Below, piece by piece: positions 20,152 through 29,741 of a DNA stretch of 64,000 nt. The stretch covers positions 248,001-312,000 of the forward strand of contig NZ_KB898353.1 of assembly GCF_000377565.1 (NCBI RefSeq). The letters are read 5' to 3'. The translations under genes were made by a program, and so were the position numbers. Under the pieces are notes generated by a model. It did no database searches. It was not told the origin of the DNA and was given only the letters and a program-made list of their open reading frames with translations. Within the stretch, counting starts at the first letter, position 1. Each line of letters begins with the position of its first letter. Origin of the DNA: Rhizobium sp. 2MFCol3.1 (GTDB lineage Bacteria > Pseudomonadota > Alphaproteobacteria > Rhizobiales > Rhizobiaceae).

Positions 20152-23100
20152 TTATCCCAGATAGGACATGATCACCGAGGCAACCTGAGACGATTCGCTC
20201 GTGTCGGGTGTGGCTGCGGCCGAAGCTGTCGCCGTCGATGGCGTGGTGGTGGCTGTCGTCGTTGTCGCGGCGGCGGTGCTCGCGCTTGCCAGTGGGCCGT
20301 TGGTCAGCGCCTGCACCTGGGCAGAGGTCATCGCGTTGATCTGAGCCGGCGTGAAGGCTTCGGCCTGGCTCACCGTGAGCGCGCCGAGCGCTCTCGTGCT
20401 CAAACCCGAAACCGCGCTGGAGCTGAGTGCGATGATGCTCTCGGGCGAGAAGCCCGCCAGATCATCCGGGCCGAGGGCCGCGGCCTGAACCACATTGAGC
20501 GCGCCGATCTGGATGGTCGAGAGCATACCGATCTGCGCCGAGCTCATGGCCACGACCTGGCTATAGCTGAGCGCCGCCACCTGGCCCGTGGTCAGCGCTG
20601 CGATGTCGTTCGACGGCAGGGTCGAAAACAGCGCCGTCGTCAGCCCCTTGATCGAGGCCGGCGTGATGGCCGCGAACTCCTCGGTCGACAGCGTCTGCAG
20701 CTGGTCGGTCGTCAAGCCGGCAAGTCCGGTCGAGCTCAGCGCCGCGATCTGGTCGGTGGTGAAGGTGCTGAACTGATCCGTGCTCAGCGCATGGATCTGG
20801 TCGCTGGTCAGGCCGGAGATCCCGGAACTGCCGAGAGCCGCGATCTCCTCGGTCGACAGCGACGCGATGAAGCCCGTCGACAGCCCTTTCATGGCACCGG
20901 AGCTGATCGCCGCGAGCTTGGCGGGCGTCAGTGCGTCCAGGCTGGACGAGGTCAGCCCCTTCAGTGCGTCCGAACTGAGCGCCGCGATCTGGCTTGTCGA
21001 GAGCTTCTCCATCTGGTCGATGTTGAGCGCGCCGGCCTGGGCGCTGCCGAGGCCGGCAATCCCCTTCGCGCTCAGCGCTGCCACCTGCTCGACCGAAAGC
21101 ACGGCGATGTCGCCGGTGCTGAGTGCCGCGACCTGGGCCGAACCCAGTGCACCGATCTGGCCGGTGGACAGCATTTCGACCTGGCTTGTGCTCAGAGCCG
21201 CGATCTGGGCGGTCGAGAGCCCGGCAATACCCGCCGTGCTCAGCGCGCCGATCTGCTCGGCCGACAGCGAGGCGATCGTCGTCGGCGACAATCCGGAGAT
21301 GGCGGCAGAGCTGATCGCGGCGATATCGGCCGTCGAGAAGCTGTCGAGATCATCGGTGCCGAGTGCCGCGATCTGCTTGGAGCTCAGCGCGCCCACCTGC
21401 AGGCTGGTCAGCGCTTCTGCCTGGTCGACGCTGAGTGCGGCGATCTGGTCCGTGCTGAGGCCGGCGATGCCTGCGGTGCTCAGCGCCGCGATCTGGCTTG
21501 GTGAGAGCGAGGCAAGGGCTGCGGTCGACAGGCCGGAGATGGCCGACGAGCTGATCGCGGCGATTTCGGCGGTGGTGAAGCTGTCGAGATTACCAGACGT
21601 CAGAACGGCGACCTGTCGTGAGGAGAGCGCGCCGATCTGGATGCTGGTCAGCGCCTCCATCTGGTCGCTGTGCAGCGCAACCAGCTGGCCGGTCGAGAGC
21701 CCGGCTATGCCCGCGGTGCTCAGCGCCGCGATCTGTTCCGGCGAAAACGCGCCGATGTCGGCTGTGTTCAGCGCCGCGATCTGCTTGGAGGTGAGTGCGC
21801 CGACCTGGGCGGTCGTCAGGGCTTCCACCTGATTGGTGCGCAGCGCGCCGATCTGGTCGCTGGTGAGGCCGGCAATGCCGGTGGGGCTTAGGGCCGAGAT
21901 CTGGTCGCCCGAGAGCGAGGCCAGCGCTGATGTCGAAATACCTGCTATTGCGCTGGAGGTGATCGCGGCCATGTCGGCGGTACTGAAACTGTCGAGATCA
22001 TCCGTTCCGAGCGCGGCGATCTGCTTCGAGTTCAGCGCGCCTACCTGAACGCTGGTGAACGCCTCGACCTGGCGCACGCTGAGCGCGCTAATCTGATCGC
22101 TGGTCAGGCCCGCGATCCCCGCCGTGCCGAAGGCGGCGATCTGGTCGATCGAAAGCGCCGCGATACGGTCGGTGGCAAGTGCAGCGACCTGTTTGGAGCT
22201 CAATGCGCCGATCTGCGCTGTTGTCAGCACCTCCACCTGGTTGGATCCGAGCGCGGCCATCTGGCCGCTGGACAAGCCCGAGATGCCGGCCGAGCTCATG
22301 GCGACGATCTGCGCCGTCGACAGCGCGCTGATCGCGGCGGTCGAAAGGCCAAGGATAGCGCCCGAGCCGATGGCGGCGATATCGGCGGTGGAGAAGTGTG
22401 AGAGGTCGTCCGTGCCCAGGGCGGCAATCTGCCTGGAGTTCAAGGCGCCGACCTGCAGGCTGGTCAATGCCTCGGTCTGGTCGGTGCTCAATGCCGCGAT
22501 CTGATCGCTGCTGAGGCCGGGTATGCCCGCCGTGCTCAATGCCGCGACCTGCGCGGTCGTCAGCGATGCAAGGTCGTCGGTGCCAAGCGCTCCGATTTGC
22601 CGCGAGCTCAAGGCTGCGATCTGGCTCGTGGTCAGCGCTCCGATCTGGTCGCTGCTGAGCGCGTTGATGAGATCAACGGTCAGGCCGGCGATGCCAGCGG
22701 TGCTGAGTGCTGCGATCTGGCTTGTCGTCAGCGTCGCGAGTGCGGCTGCCGACAGGCCGGCGATGGCGCCGGAGTTGATCGCCGCGATGTTCTTCGCCGA
22801 CAGAATGGCGATATCGTCGGTGCTGAGAGCCGCCGTCTGCTTCGAGCTCAGCGCTCCGATCTGCGCCGACGTCAACGCCTCGACCTGATCGGTGCGTAGC
22901 GCCGAGATCTGGCCGGTCGTCATCCCCGTGATCGCCGCCGTGTTCAGCGCCGCGATCTGGCTCGCCGAGAGCGCCGCGATCGTGCCAGTCGAGAGGCCAG
23001 TGATGGCGCCGGAGCCGATGGCGGCCATATCCTTGGTCGAGAAGGTCGCGATGTCATCGGCGGTGAGGGCGGCGAGCTGCGAGGAGCTCAGGCCGCTGAT

Positions 23101-26100
23101 CTGGCTGCTGGTCAGCGCTTCCGCCTGGGCTGTGCTGAGTGCGGCAAGCTGCTGGGTGGTGAGGCCTGCAATCGCATTCTTGCTCAGCGCGGCGATCTGC
23201 GCTGTCGTCAGAGCCCGGATCGTGTCCGTCGACATGCCGCCCAGCGCGCTTGACGTGATCGCGGCGATATCCTTGGTGGAGAAGGTCACGACATCATCCG
23301 GTCCGAGGACCGAGAGCTGGCTGGAATTCAGCGTGCCGACCTGGTTGCTGGTGAGCGCTTCCGCCTGCGCGGTCGAAAGTGCCGCCAGCTGCTGCGAGTT
23401 CAACCCGGCAATGCCGCCAACAGAGAGAGCGGCGATCTGCGCGGTGGAGAGTGACGCGATGTCGTCGGTGCGCAGTGCGCCGACCTGAGAGGAGCTGAGC
23501 GCCGCCATTTGCTTGGTCGAGAGCGCCAGGATCTGTGTGTTGCTAAGGGCCGCGACCTGGCTGGTCGAGAGGCCGGAAACGCCGGCTGAGCTCATGGCGG
23601 CCAGCTGCTGCGTGGTCAATCCGGCCATGTCGCCGGTGCTGAGCCCCGCCACCTGCTTGGTGGTCATCGCCGCGATCTGGCTGGTGCTGAGCGCGCCAAG
23701 CTGCGCGCTGCTCAGCGCATCGATCTGGTCGGATGTCAGGCCCGTGATGCCTGATGGCGTCAGGACGGCGATCTGGTCGGTGGAGAGAACGCTGACATGG
23801 TCGCCGAGCGCTGCGACCTGCGCCGATGTCAGCGCCTTAACCTGTGCCGTCGAAAGCTTGGCGATCTGGTCCGTTCCGAGAGCCGCGACCTGGCCACTCG
23901 TGAGGCTGGCCAAAGCACTCGTGCTCAGCAACGCGATCTGGGCGGTGGTCAGGCCCGCGACCGCATCGGTGCCGAGGCCGGGCAGGCCCTTGTTTGTGAT
24001 TGCCGCGATATCGGCGGTTGAGAAGGTCGCGATATCCTCGGCTGAGAGCGCGGAGAACTGGACCGATGTCAGCGCTGCCACCTGAACGGGCGACAGCGTT
24101 TCGATCTGCGATGTGCTCATCGCGCCGATCTGCAGGCTGGTGAGGCTGGCGATCGCGCTGGTGTTGAGCGCGGCGATCTGCTCGTTCGTCAGTCCTTCGA
24201 TAGCGTCGCCGCTGAGGCCCGAGATGGCCTTGTTGGTGATCGCCGCGATATCGGCGGTGGAGAAGGTCGCGATGTCATCGGCGCCGAGGGCCGCCATCTG
24301 CGCGGAGCTCAAAACCTTCACCTGCGCCGGCGACAGGGCTTCGACCTGCGCGGTGCTGAGAGCGGCGATCTGATCGCTTGTCAGGCTTGCGACCGCGCTT
24401 GTGCTCATGGCCGCGATCTGGGTGGTGGAGAGCGTTGCGAGCACATCCGTGCTGAGGCCCGGCAGGGCCTTGTTGGTGATCGCGGCGATATCGGCGGTCG
24501 AGAAAGTCGCGATATCGCCGGCGTCGAGCACGCCAAGCTGCAGCGAGGTCAGCGACATCACCTGCAGCGGAGACAGAGCCTCGACCTGCGCCGAGCCAAG
24601 GGCGTCGAGTTGATCTGTCGTCAGGCTGGCGATCGAGGTCGTGCTCAAGGCGGCGATCTGAGCGGTCGTCAGCGCCGCGACCTGGTTCGTTCCCAGGCCG
24701 GCGACCTGCAGCGTCTTCAGCGCATTGACCTGAGCGGTCGTCAGCGCGCCGATCTGGCCCGAGGACAGGCTCGCCATGTTGAGGCCGGGGATCGCCTTGC
24801 TTGAGAGCGCTGCGATATCGGCCGTCGAGAAGGTCGCGATGCCGTCTTCGCCGAGCGCGGAGAGCTGCAGCGAGCTCAGCCACATGACCTGCGACGGCGT
24901 GAACGCCTCGACCTGGCTGGTGCTCAAAACCGCAAGCTGCGAGGTCTTAAGCGCGCTCACCTGCGCCGTCGTCAGCGAGGCGATCTGGCTGGTGGAGAAG
25001 GTGGCGATGATATCGGTGCTGAGACCGGGGATCGCCTTGCTGGTGATCGCCGCGATATCGGCCGTCGAGAAGGTCGCCATGTGATCGGCATCGATCGCGG
25101 CGAGCTGAACGGATGTCAGCGAGGCGACCTGTACCGGCGTCAATGCTTCGACCTGATCGGTGCTGAGCGCCGCGATCTGGGTACTCGTGAGCCGCGGGAT
25201 CGCCGTCGAGTTCAGGGCCGCGATCTGGGCGGTCGAGAAGGTCGAGATGATATCGGTGGTCAGACCGTTGATGGCCTTGCTGGTGATGGCCGCGATATCG
25301 TCGGTGGAAAAGGTGGCGATGTGCTCGGCGTCGAACACGGCGAGCTGAACCGAACTTAGGGCCTTCACCTGTGCCGGCGACAGCGCTTCGGTCTGGTCGG
25401 TGGTGAGCGCGGCCAGCTGGTCCGTTCCGAGGTTCGCGATCTGGGCGGTGGACAGTGCCGCGATCTGCGCGGTCGAGAGCGAATCCATGCTGAGCCCGGT
25501 GAAGCCCTTGCTGGTGATCGCAGCGATATCGGCTGTCGAGAAGGCTGCGATATCGTCGGCACCGAAGGCCGCGATCTGCGCTGCGCTCAGCGCCTTGACC
25601 TGCGCGGGCGTCAGGGCCTCGGCCTGCTCCACGCTCAGCGCGTCGATCTGGTCGGTCGTCAGGCTTGCGATCGCGGCGGTGCTGAGCGCGGCAATTTTGC
25701 CGGTCGAGAGACCTTCCAGCTGCCCGGCACTGAAGCCCGCGATCTGCGCGCCCAGCGAGGTGATCTGGCTGGTCGAGAACGACGCGATCTGGTCGGCGCT
25801 CAAGGCTTCGAGCTGGCTGCCGGTGAGATTGGCGATCAGGCTCGTCGACATGGCGGCGATCTGGGCCGATGACAGCGCGCCGATCGCATCCGTGCTCAGG
25901 CCCGACATGGCGCGGCTGGAAATCGCGGCGATGGCGGCGGTCGAGAAGGCTTCGATATCGGCGGCGTCGAGCGCTGCCAGCTGCCCGGAGCTCAGCGCCT
26001 TCACCTGGACCAGGGAGAGTGCCCGGAATTGGTCGTCGTTCAGGGCCTCGAGCTGCCCGGTCGTCAGGCTCGCGATCGAGCCGGTGCCGAGGGCGGCGAT

Positions 26101-27162
26101 CTGCCCGGTCGACAGCGCCGCGATTGCGCCGGCGCTGAGCCCCGCGATCGCCTTGCTGCTGATCGCCGCCATATCGGCAGCCGAGAAGGCTGCGATGCCA
26201 TCCTGGTTGAGAACGGCAAGCTGGTCGGAGGTGAGCGCCTTGACCTGCTGCGGCGTGAAGGCTTCGACCTGTTCGGGGCTGAGTGCTTCGATCTGTGCTG
26301 TTGTCAGGCTCGCCAGCGCGCTGGAGCTGAGCGTGGCGATATGGGCCGGCGAGAGCGCTTCGATCTGGCCGATATCAAGCGAGGCGAGCTGCGCCGTCGT
26401 CAGTGTGCTCGCCTGGGCCGTCGTCATCGCCGCGATCTGGTCGGGTGACAGGGCGGACAGGTTCAGGCCCTTCATGGCCTTGGTGTTGATCGCGGCAATG
26501 TCTTCGAGCGACAGCATCGCGATATCATCAGGCCCGAGTGCCGCCAGTTGCGCCGAAGTCATCGCCGCCATCTGCGCCGGCGTAAACGCTTCGACCTGGT
26601 CTGCGCTCAATGCGCCGATCTGGCTGCTCGTCATCGACGCGACGGCGCTTGTGTTCAAGGCCGCGATCTGATCCGGAGACAGGGCCGCGAGTGCCGCCGT
26701 ACCGAGACCCTGGATGGCCTTGGTGATGGCGGCGATATCGGCGGTCGAGAAGGTCGCGATGTCCTCGGGGCTGAGTGCCGCGAGCTGGGCGGTGGACAGC
26801 GCCTTGATCTGGTTCGGGGTCAGCGCTTCCGACTGCTCGGTCGTCAAGGCGCTCAGCTGCGAGGTGGTAAGCGCCGAGACCTGGACGGATGTCAGGCTCT
26901 CGATGGCATATTTGTTGAGCGCATGAAGCTGATCGAAGGTGAAGCCGACGATGGAGGTCTTGGCGATCGCGCTGAGCTGCTGCGAGTTCATCGCCTCGAC
27001 GTCCTCGACGTCGAGCGCCGCGATCTGAGAGGACGATAGCGCCTTGACCTGGGCCGTGGACAGCGACGCGATGTCGTCGGTTGTCCAAGCTGCGACTGCC
27101 GCGGACGACAGGGATCTGATCTGCGTTATCGTCAGCGTGGATGCAACGGTCGTCATGCTCAT
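20152..27162 (-). CDS. Giant octapeptide-repeat protein, function unknown
   Basis: A 2336-residue protein built almost entirely from an eight-residue repeat with consensus S-T-x-Q-I-A-A-L: small/hydroxyl at 1-2, Gln/Asp/Ala at 4, Ile/Val/Leu at 5, small at 6-7, large hydrophobic at 8. About 280 octads run from near residue 10 to about residue 2285. They are grouped into about 18 longer units, many exactly ten octads (80 residues), marked by FSTADIAAI followed by a KAIPGL-type octad. The last 50 residues are a Thr/Ala/Ser-rich tail ending in SSQVASVIMSYLG. I see no signal peptide, cysteine, RTX nonapeptide or other known domain. ATG 27162 is chosen with GGGA upstream; a TTG nine codons earlier is possible. 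A cell-surface or biofilm role is guessed only from length and repetitiveness. It stands alone, with a hairpin after it. Confidence 0.9.
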   Translation of the reverse strand: MSMTTVASTLTITQIRSLSSAAVAAWTTDDIASLSTAQVKALSSSQIAALDVEDVEAMNSQQLSAIAKTSIVGFTFDQLHALNKYAIESLTSVQVSALTTSQLSALTTEQSEALTPNQIKALSTAQLAALSPEDIATFSTADIAAITKAIQGLGTAALAALSPDQIAALNTSAVASMTSSQIGALSADQVEAFTPAQMAAMTSAQLAALGPDDIAMLSLEDIAAINTKAMKGLNLSALSPDQIAAMTTAQASTLTTAQLASLDIGQIEALSPAHIATLSSSALASLTTAQIEALSPEQVEAFTPQQVKALTSDQLAVLNQDGIAAFSAADMAAISSKAIAGLSAGAIAALSTGQIAALGTGSIASLTTGQLEALNDDQFRALSLVQVKALSSGQLAALDAADIEAFSTAAIAAISSRAMSGLSTDAIGALSSAQIAAMSTSLIANLTGSQLEALSADQIASFSTSQITSLGAQIAGFSAGQLEGLSTGKIAALSTAAIASLTTDQIDALSVEQAEALTPAQVKALSAAQIAAFGADDIAAFSTADIAAITSKGFTGLSMDSLSTAQIAALSTAQIANLGTDQLAALTTDQTEALSPAQVKALSSVQLAVFDAEHIATFSTDDIAAITSKAINGLTTDIISTFSTAQIAALNSTAIPRLTSTQIAALSTDQVEALTPVQVASLTSVQLAAIDADHMATFSTADIAAITSKAIPGLSTDIIATFSTSQIASLTTAQVSALKTSQLAVLSTSQVEAFTPSQVMWLSSLQLSALGEDGIATFSTADIAALSSKAIPGLNMASLSSGQIGALTTAQVNALKTLQVAGLGTNQVAALTTAQIAALSTTSIASLTTDQLDALGSAQVEALSPLQVMSLTSLQLGVLDAGDIATFSTADIAAITNKALPGLSTDVLATLSTTQIAAMSTSAVASLTSDQIAALSTAQVEALSPAQVKVLSSAQMAALGADDIATFSTADIAAITNKAISGLSGDAIEGLTNEQIAALNTSAIASLTSLQIGAMSTSQIETLSPVQVAALTSVQFSALSAEDIATFSTADIAAITNKGLPGLGTDAVAGLTTAQIALLSTSALASLTSGQVAALGTDQIAKLSTAQVKALTSAQVAALGDHVSVLSTDQIAVLTPSGITGLTSDQIDALSSAQLGALSTSQIAAMTTKQVAGLSTGDMAGLTTQQLAAMSSAGVSGLSTSQVAALSNTQILALSTKQMAALSSSQVGALRTDDIASLSTAQIAALSVGGIAGLNSQQLAALSTAQAEALTSNQVGTLNSSQLSVLGPDDVVTFSTKDIAAITSSALGGMSTDTIRALTTAQIAALSKNAIAGLTTQQLAALSTAQAEALTSSQISGLSSSQLAALTADDIATFSTKDMAAIGSGAITGLSTGTIAALSASQIAALNTAAITGMTTGQISALRTDQVEALTSAQIGALSSKQTAALSTDDIAILSAKNIAAINSGAIAGLSAAALATLTTSQIAALSTAGIAGLTVDLINALSSDQIGALTTSQIAALSSRQIGALGTDDLASLTTAQVAALSTAGIPGLSSDQIAALSTDQTEALTSLQVGALNSRQIAALGTDDLSHFSTADIAAIGSGAILGLSTAAISALSTAQIVAMSSAGISGLSSGQMAALGSNQVEVLTTAQIGALSSKQVAALATDRIAALSIDQIAAFGTAGIAGLTSDQISALSVRQVEAFTSVQVGALNSKQIAALGTDDLDSFSTADMAAITSSAIAGISTSALASLSGDQISALSPTGIAGLTSDQIGALRTNQVEALTTAQVGALTSKQIAALNTADIGAFSPEQIAALSTAGIAGLSTGQLVALHSDQMEALTSIQIGALSSRQVAVLTSGNLDSFTTAEIAAISSSAISGLSTAALASLSPSQIAALSTAGIAGLSTDQIAALSVDQAEALTSLQVGALSSKQIAALGTDDLDSFSTADIAAISSAAISGLSPTTIASLSAEQIGALSTAGIAGLSTAQIAALSTSQVEMLSTGQIGALGSAQVAALSTGDIAVLSVEQVAALSAKGIAGLGSAQAGALNIDQMEKLSTSQIAALSSDALKGLTSSSLDALTPAKLAAISSGAMKGLSTGFIASLSTEEIAALGSSGISGLTSDQIHALSTDQFSTFTTDQIAALSSTGLAGLTTDQLQTLSTEEFAAITPASIKGLTTALFSTLPSNDIAALTTGQVAALSYSQVVAMSSAQIGMLSTIQIGALNVVQAAALGPDDLAGFSPESIIALSSSAVSGLSTRALGALTVSQAEAFTPAQINAMTSAQVQALTNGPLASASTAAATTTTATTTPSTATASAAATPDTSESSQVASVIMSYLG
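20400..27100 (-). repeat. Coding tandem repeat, 24-bp unit within ~240-bp super-units
   Basis: At DNA level the repeat gene consists of degenerate 24-bp units. Ten of them usually make a 240-bp super-unit; some super-units are longer or contain a shortened octad of five to seven residues (for example NLSAL or GAQIAGF). Individual units are diverged rather than identical, so the array looks old and under protein-level constraint. Confidence 0.85.
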
Positions 27163-27552
27163 CAATCCCAAATGTTCAAATGGCGTCAATAAAAAGCCAG
27201 GTCGAAACCCCGATAGCGAACGGCAGGCGGCTTCCGGCCCAAGGTCTGAATGAAGAATCGGTCACCCAAGCCCGCGCAGCTAAGAGCCGAAGGTAGGTTG
27301 TGTGGCTTGTCTGAACCTGAAATTGCAGGTGGTCTATCCCCAAACAGGGGTCGTACCCGCTGCCGGGAAGAAGGTTACGTCGTGGGCCTTGCCCGCAGCT
27401 GGTGTCGTCCTGCGCCTTCGCGCGGGCACTATCAGCGACCGCGAAAATGCGCGGCGCCGGCAATTTCACACATGTCCAAAATTATCACGCAATTGTCATA
27501 TGAAGGAATCACGGCTCCACTACACGGCGACGCAAAGCGATAGGATTTGCGC
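27163..27552. other. Intergenic region upstream of the repeat gene
   Basis: About 390 bp without a supported gene. It should hold the promoter for the repeat gene on the minus strand. I see no clear operator or hairpin. Confidence 0.35.
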
Positions 27553-27777
27553 ATGCCAAAGAGTGGACGAATGAACGTGTATGGGACGGCTCTCTCCGTG
27601 CCCTGCATCTTTACCGAGAACGACAACGGCGGAACGATCCGCGGATGCCCGCGATTTCTCGCGCTCGTGGCCGGAAAGCAGAGCATCCGCCTGCTTGATA
27701 CGATCAGCGGCCGATCCACGCCGATCGCGCTTCACCGCATCGATCGACGCGGCAGGGCGCGGTTTCGCTGGCTCTGA
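27553..27777 (+). CDS. Possible small hypothetical protein
   Basis: A 74-residue frame starting at ATG 27553 with AGGA eight bases upstream. Codon use shows high third-position GC through most of its length (for example NVYGTALSVPCIFTEND), in keeping with real genes here. There is no recognisable domain and the C-terminus is basic (HRIDRRGRARFRWL). It could be a genuine small protein or chance. It is followed by mscS after 127 bp on the same strand. Confidence 0.35.
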   Translation: MPKSGRMNVYGTALSVPCIFTENDNGGTIRGCPRFLALVAGKQSIRLLDTISGRSTPIALHRIDRRGRARFRWL

Positions 27778-27904
27778 CCTCGCATTGAGACCGGGGCTCG
27801 TCCGCTCGGACCACGCCGTCTCCCGCAAGCACGACCGGTCACGAAAAGCCTGATTTTCGCCGCCTGACCTTTCCCATGCTGCATTGCACTCTAGCTGATG
27901 TCGT

Positions 27905-29026
27905 ATGGAACGCTTCATTCTCGACTTTCAGGAAGCAACCGCATGGTTGCCCGCTTGGCTGGTCAGCATCGGTGTCCTTGCCGTCGCATTGGCCGTAGGC
28001 CTGATGATCCATCGCCTCGCTTTTCGCTTCTTGAGCCGCGTGGTCGAAACGCGGGATCTGTTCTGGCGATCGCTGGTGTCGCGCGGTCGCAGGCCGCTTA
28101 GGCTCAGCATTCTGACGATGACCCTTTCGCTCGGCGCCACGATCGCGCCGCTGACGACGCCACAGGCGGAGTTCATCCGCCACATCCTGCTTCTGGGCTT
28201 CATTGCTGTCGTCGGCTGGATCACCAAGACCACGCTGCACATCTGGATGACGGTCTATCTGCGTCGCTTCAAGCTCGACGCGGAAGACAATCTGCTGGCG
28301 CGCACCCATGTCACCCAATCGCGCATCGGCGAGCGCATCGCCGCCTTCATGATCGTTGCCATCACGATAGCGGCGGGGCTGATGACCTTTCCGGCGGTGC
28401 AGCAATATGGCGTGAGCTTGCTCGCCTCGGCCGGCGTTGCCGGCATCGTGCTCGGCCTCGCCTTGCAGCCGGTACTGAAGAACGTCTTCGCCGGTATCCA
28501 GCTTGCGATCACCCAGCCGATCCGCATCGATGATGCGCTGATCGTCGAGGGCGAGTGGGGCAATGTGGAGGAGATCACGTCGACTTATGTCGTGGTCAAG
28601 CTCTGGGATTGGCGACGGCTGATCCTGCCGCTCAGCTATTTCATCGAGAACCCGTTCCAGAACTGGACGCGGGAGAGCTCGGCGCTGATCGGCACTGTGA
28701 TGATCTATCTCGATTACTCGGTGCCCGTTACGGTGATCCGGGCCAAGGTCGAGCAAATAGCCGCCGCCTCCAAGCTTTGGGACAAGCGGGTGGTCGCCGT
28801 ACAGGTCACGGATTTCCGCGAAAACGTCATGGAAATCCGCATCCTCGTCTCGGCCTCCAATGCACCGAAGACCTTCGACCTGCGCTGCGAAATGCGCGAG
28901 AAGATCATCGACTTCGTGCAGCGGGAGTATCCGGCGAGCTTGCCGCGCGTGCGGGCCGAGGGCGCCGCCAACCTCAACGGCGTGATCGGCGGGGACGCCG
29001 CGGTTCGGGCATCAGCCCAATCCTGA
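27905..29026 (+). CDS. MscS family mechanosensitive channel
   Basis: A 373-residue inner-membrane channel that opens on membrane tension and releases solutes on hypo-osmotic shock. Several hydrophobic segments precede the pore helix, which carries the glycine/alanine pattern of MscS (SLLASAGVAGIVLGLALQPV, about residues 170-190). It continues into the beta domain (ITQPIRIDDALIVEGEWGNV, then WDWRRLILPLSYF). The C-terminal alpha/beta cytoplasmic domain follows. Four membrane segments are predicted, one more than E. coli MscS. It is convergent with the deacetylase gene and has no obvious operon partner. Confidence 0.92.
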   Translation: MERFILDFQEATAWLPAWLVSIGVLAVALAVGLMIHRLAFRFLSRVVETRDLFWRSLVSRGRRPLRLSILTMTLSLGATIAPLTTPQAEFIRHILLLGFIAVVGWITKTTLHIWMTVYLRRFKLDAEDNLLARTHVTQSRIGERIAAFMIVAITIAAGLMTFPAVQQYGVSLLASAGVAGIVLGLALQPVLKNVFAGIQLAITQPIRIDDALIVEGEWGNVEEITSTYVVVKLWDWRRLILPLSYFIENPFQNWTRESSALIGTVMIYLDYSVPVTVIRAKVEQIAAASKLWDKRVVAVQVTDFRENVMEIRILVSASNAPKTFDLRCEMREKIIDFVQREYPASLPRVRAEGAANLNGVIGGDAAVRASAQS

Positions 29027-29061
29027 TTGCCGGCGGCAGGACGACGCTACGGGTTAGAGGG

Positions 29062-29739
29062 TCAGACCCACTGCTTCAGCTGCATGCGAGCCGCTCTCCG
29101 CAGCCGGCTCATGGCGGGCATATCTCCTGACAGGGCGTCGTTCAGCGCATCATCCGTCGTATCGGATCGAACCGAAGTTCGGGCCTGCAGGAATGCAGCG
29201 GGATCGGCACTCCCCTTGTCGCTTGAATATGCGCATCTGTATCCCGCGTTCCGCAGCCGCGACAAAACGGCGGCGTTATATCGGCCGAAGGGGATGGACG
29301 CGTCTTTGATCTCGAAACCGCAAACATCTTCCAGCACGATCCTCGACGTCTTCAGCTCCTCGTCCAGTTGGGCAGGGGCAAGGCTCGACCAGTCACGGTG
29401 GGCGATGCCGTGGCTGCCGATGGGCATGCCCATGTCGATCATCGCCTTGATATCGGCCTTGCCAAGCGATCCCGGCTCGCCGATCCGGCCAGTCAGGACG
29501 AAGAACTGTGCTGTGAGGCCACGCTTGGTGAGCGCAGGTGCTGCGATCGTGAGGTCGGAGGTGTTGCTGTCGTCGAAAGTGATAGCCAAGGCATCGCGCT
29601 CGGGGTGATCGGCGATACGGTCGAGCATGTCGTTGAACCGCGCGACGCTCAGCCAATAGGGAGCTTCGCCCGGTCCCAGCGTCCGCGCGGGCTCGCCGAT
29701 GCCGTGAAAGTTTATGATCCGAAGCGCCGTCCTTGCCAT
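29062..29739 (-). CDS. Polysaccharide deacetylase family protein (NodB-like)
   Basis: A 225-residue carbohydrate esterase family 4 protein. The metal triad is visible: Asp57 in TFDDSN and His110/His114 in IGSHGIAHRDW; Asp56 is the likely catalytic base. It would remove N-acetyl groups from a sugar polymer or lipid-linked oligosaccharide. No signal peptide is visible, so it may act on a cytoplasmic or membrane-linked intermediate. It is the last gene of the glycan arm on this strand, starting two bases after the GT2 gene stops, so the two are translated together. Confidence 0.87.
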   Translation of the reverse strand: MARTALRIINFHGIGEPARTLGPGEAPYWLSVARFNDMLDRIADHPERDALAITFDDSNTSDLTIAAPALTKRGLTAQFFVLTGRIGEPGSLGKADIKAMIDMGMPIGSHGIAHRDWSSLAPAQLDEELKTSRIVLEDVCGFEIKDASIPFGRYNAAVLSRLRNAGYRCAYSSDKGSADPAAFLQARTSVRSDTTDDALNDALSGDMPAMSRLRRAARMQLKQWV

Positions 29740-29741
29740 TT

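Noticed and set aside
20400..27100. Long open frames on the plus strand opposite the octapeptide gene
   Set aside because: They arise from the repetitive high-GC codons in the antisense frames; they are many, overlap each other and have Ala/Arg-rich shadow composition without ribosome sites.
20400..27100. CRISPR-like array
   Set aside because: The period is 24 bp without unique spacers, it stays in one reading frame, and units are degenerate at third positions, so it is a coding repeat.
20152..27162. RTX adhesin or collagen-like protein
   Set aside because: There is no GGxGxD nonapeptide and no Gly-X-Y pattern; the unit is an octapeptide rich in Ser, Thr, Ala and Leu.
27520..27918. Minus-strand 132-residue frame upstream of mscS
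   Set aside because: It overlaps the mscS start, has shadow-like composition and no ribosome site; the plus-strand small frame is slightly better supported.
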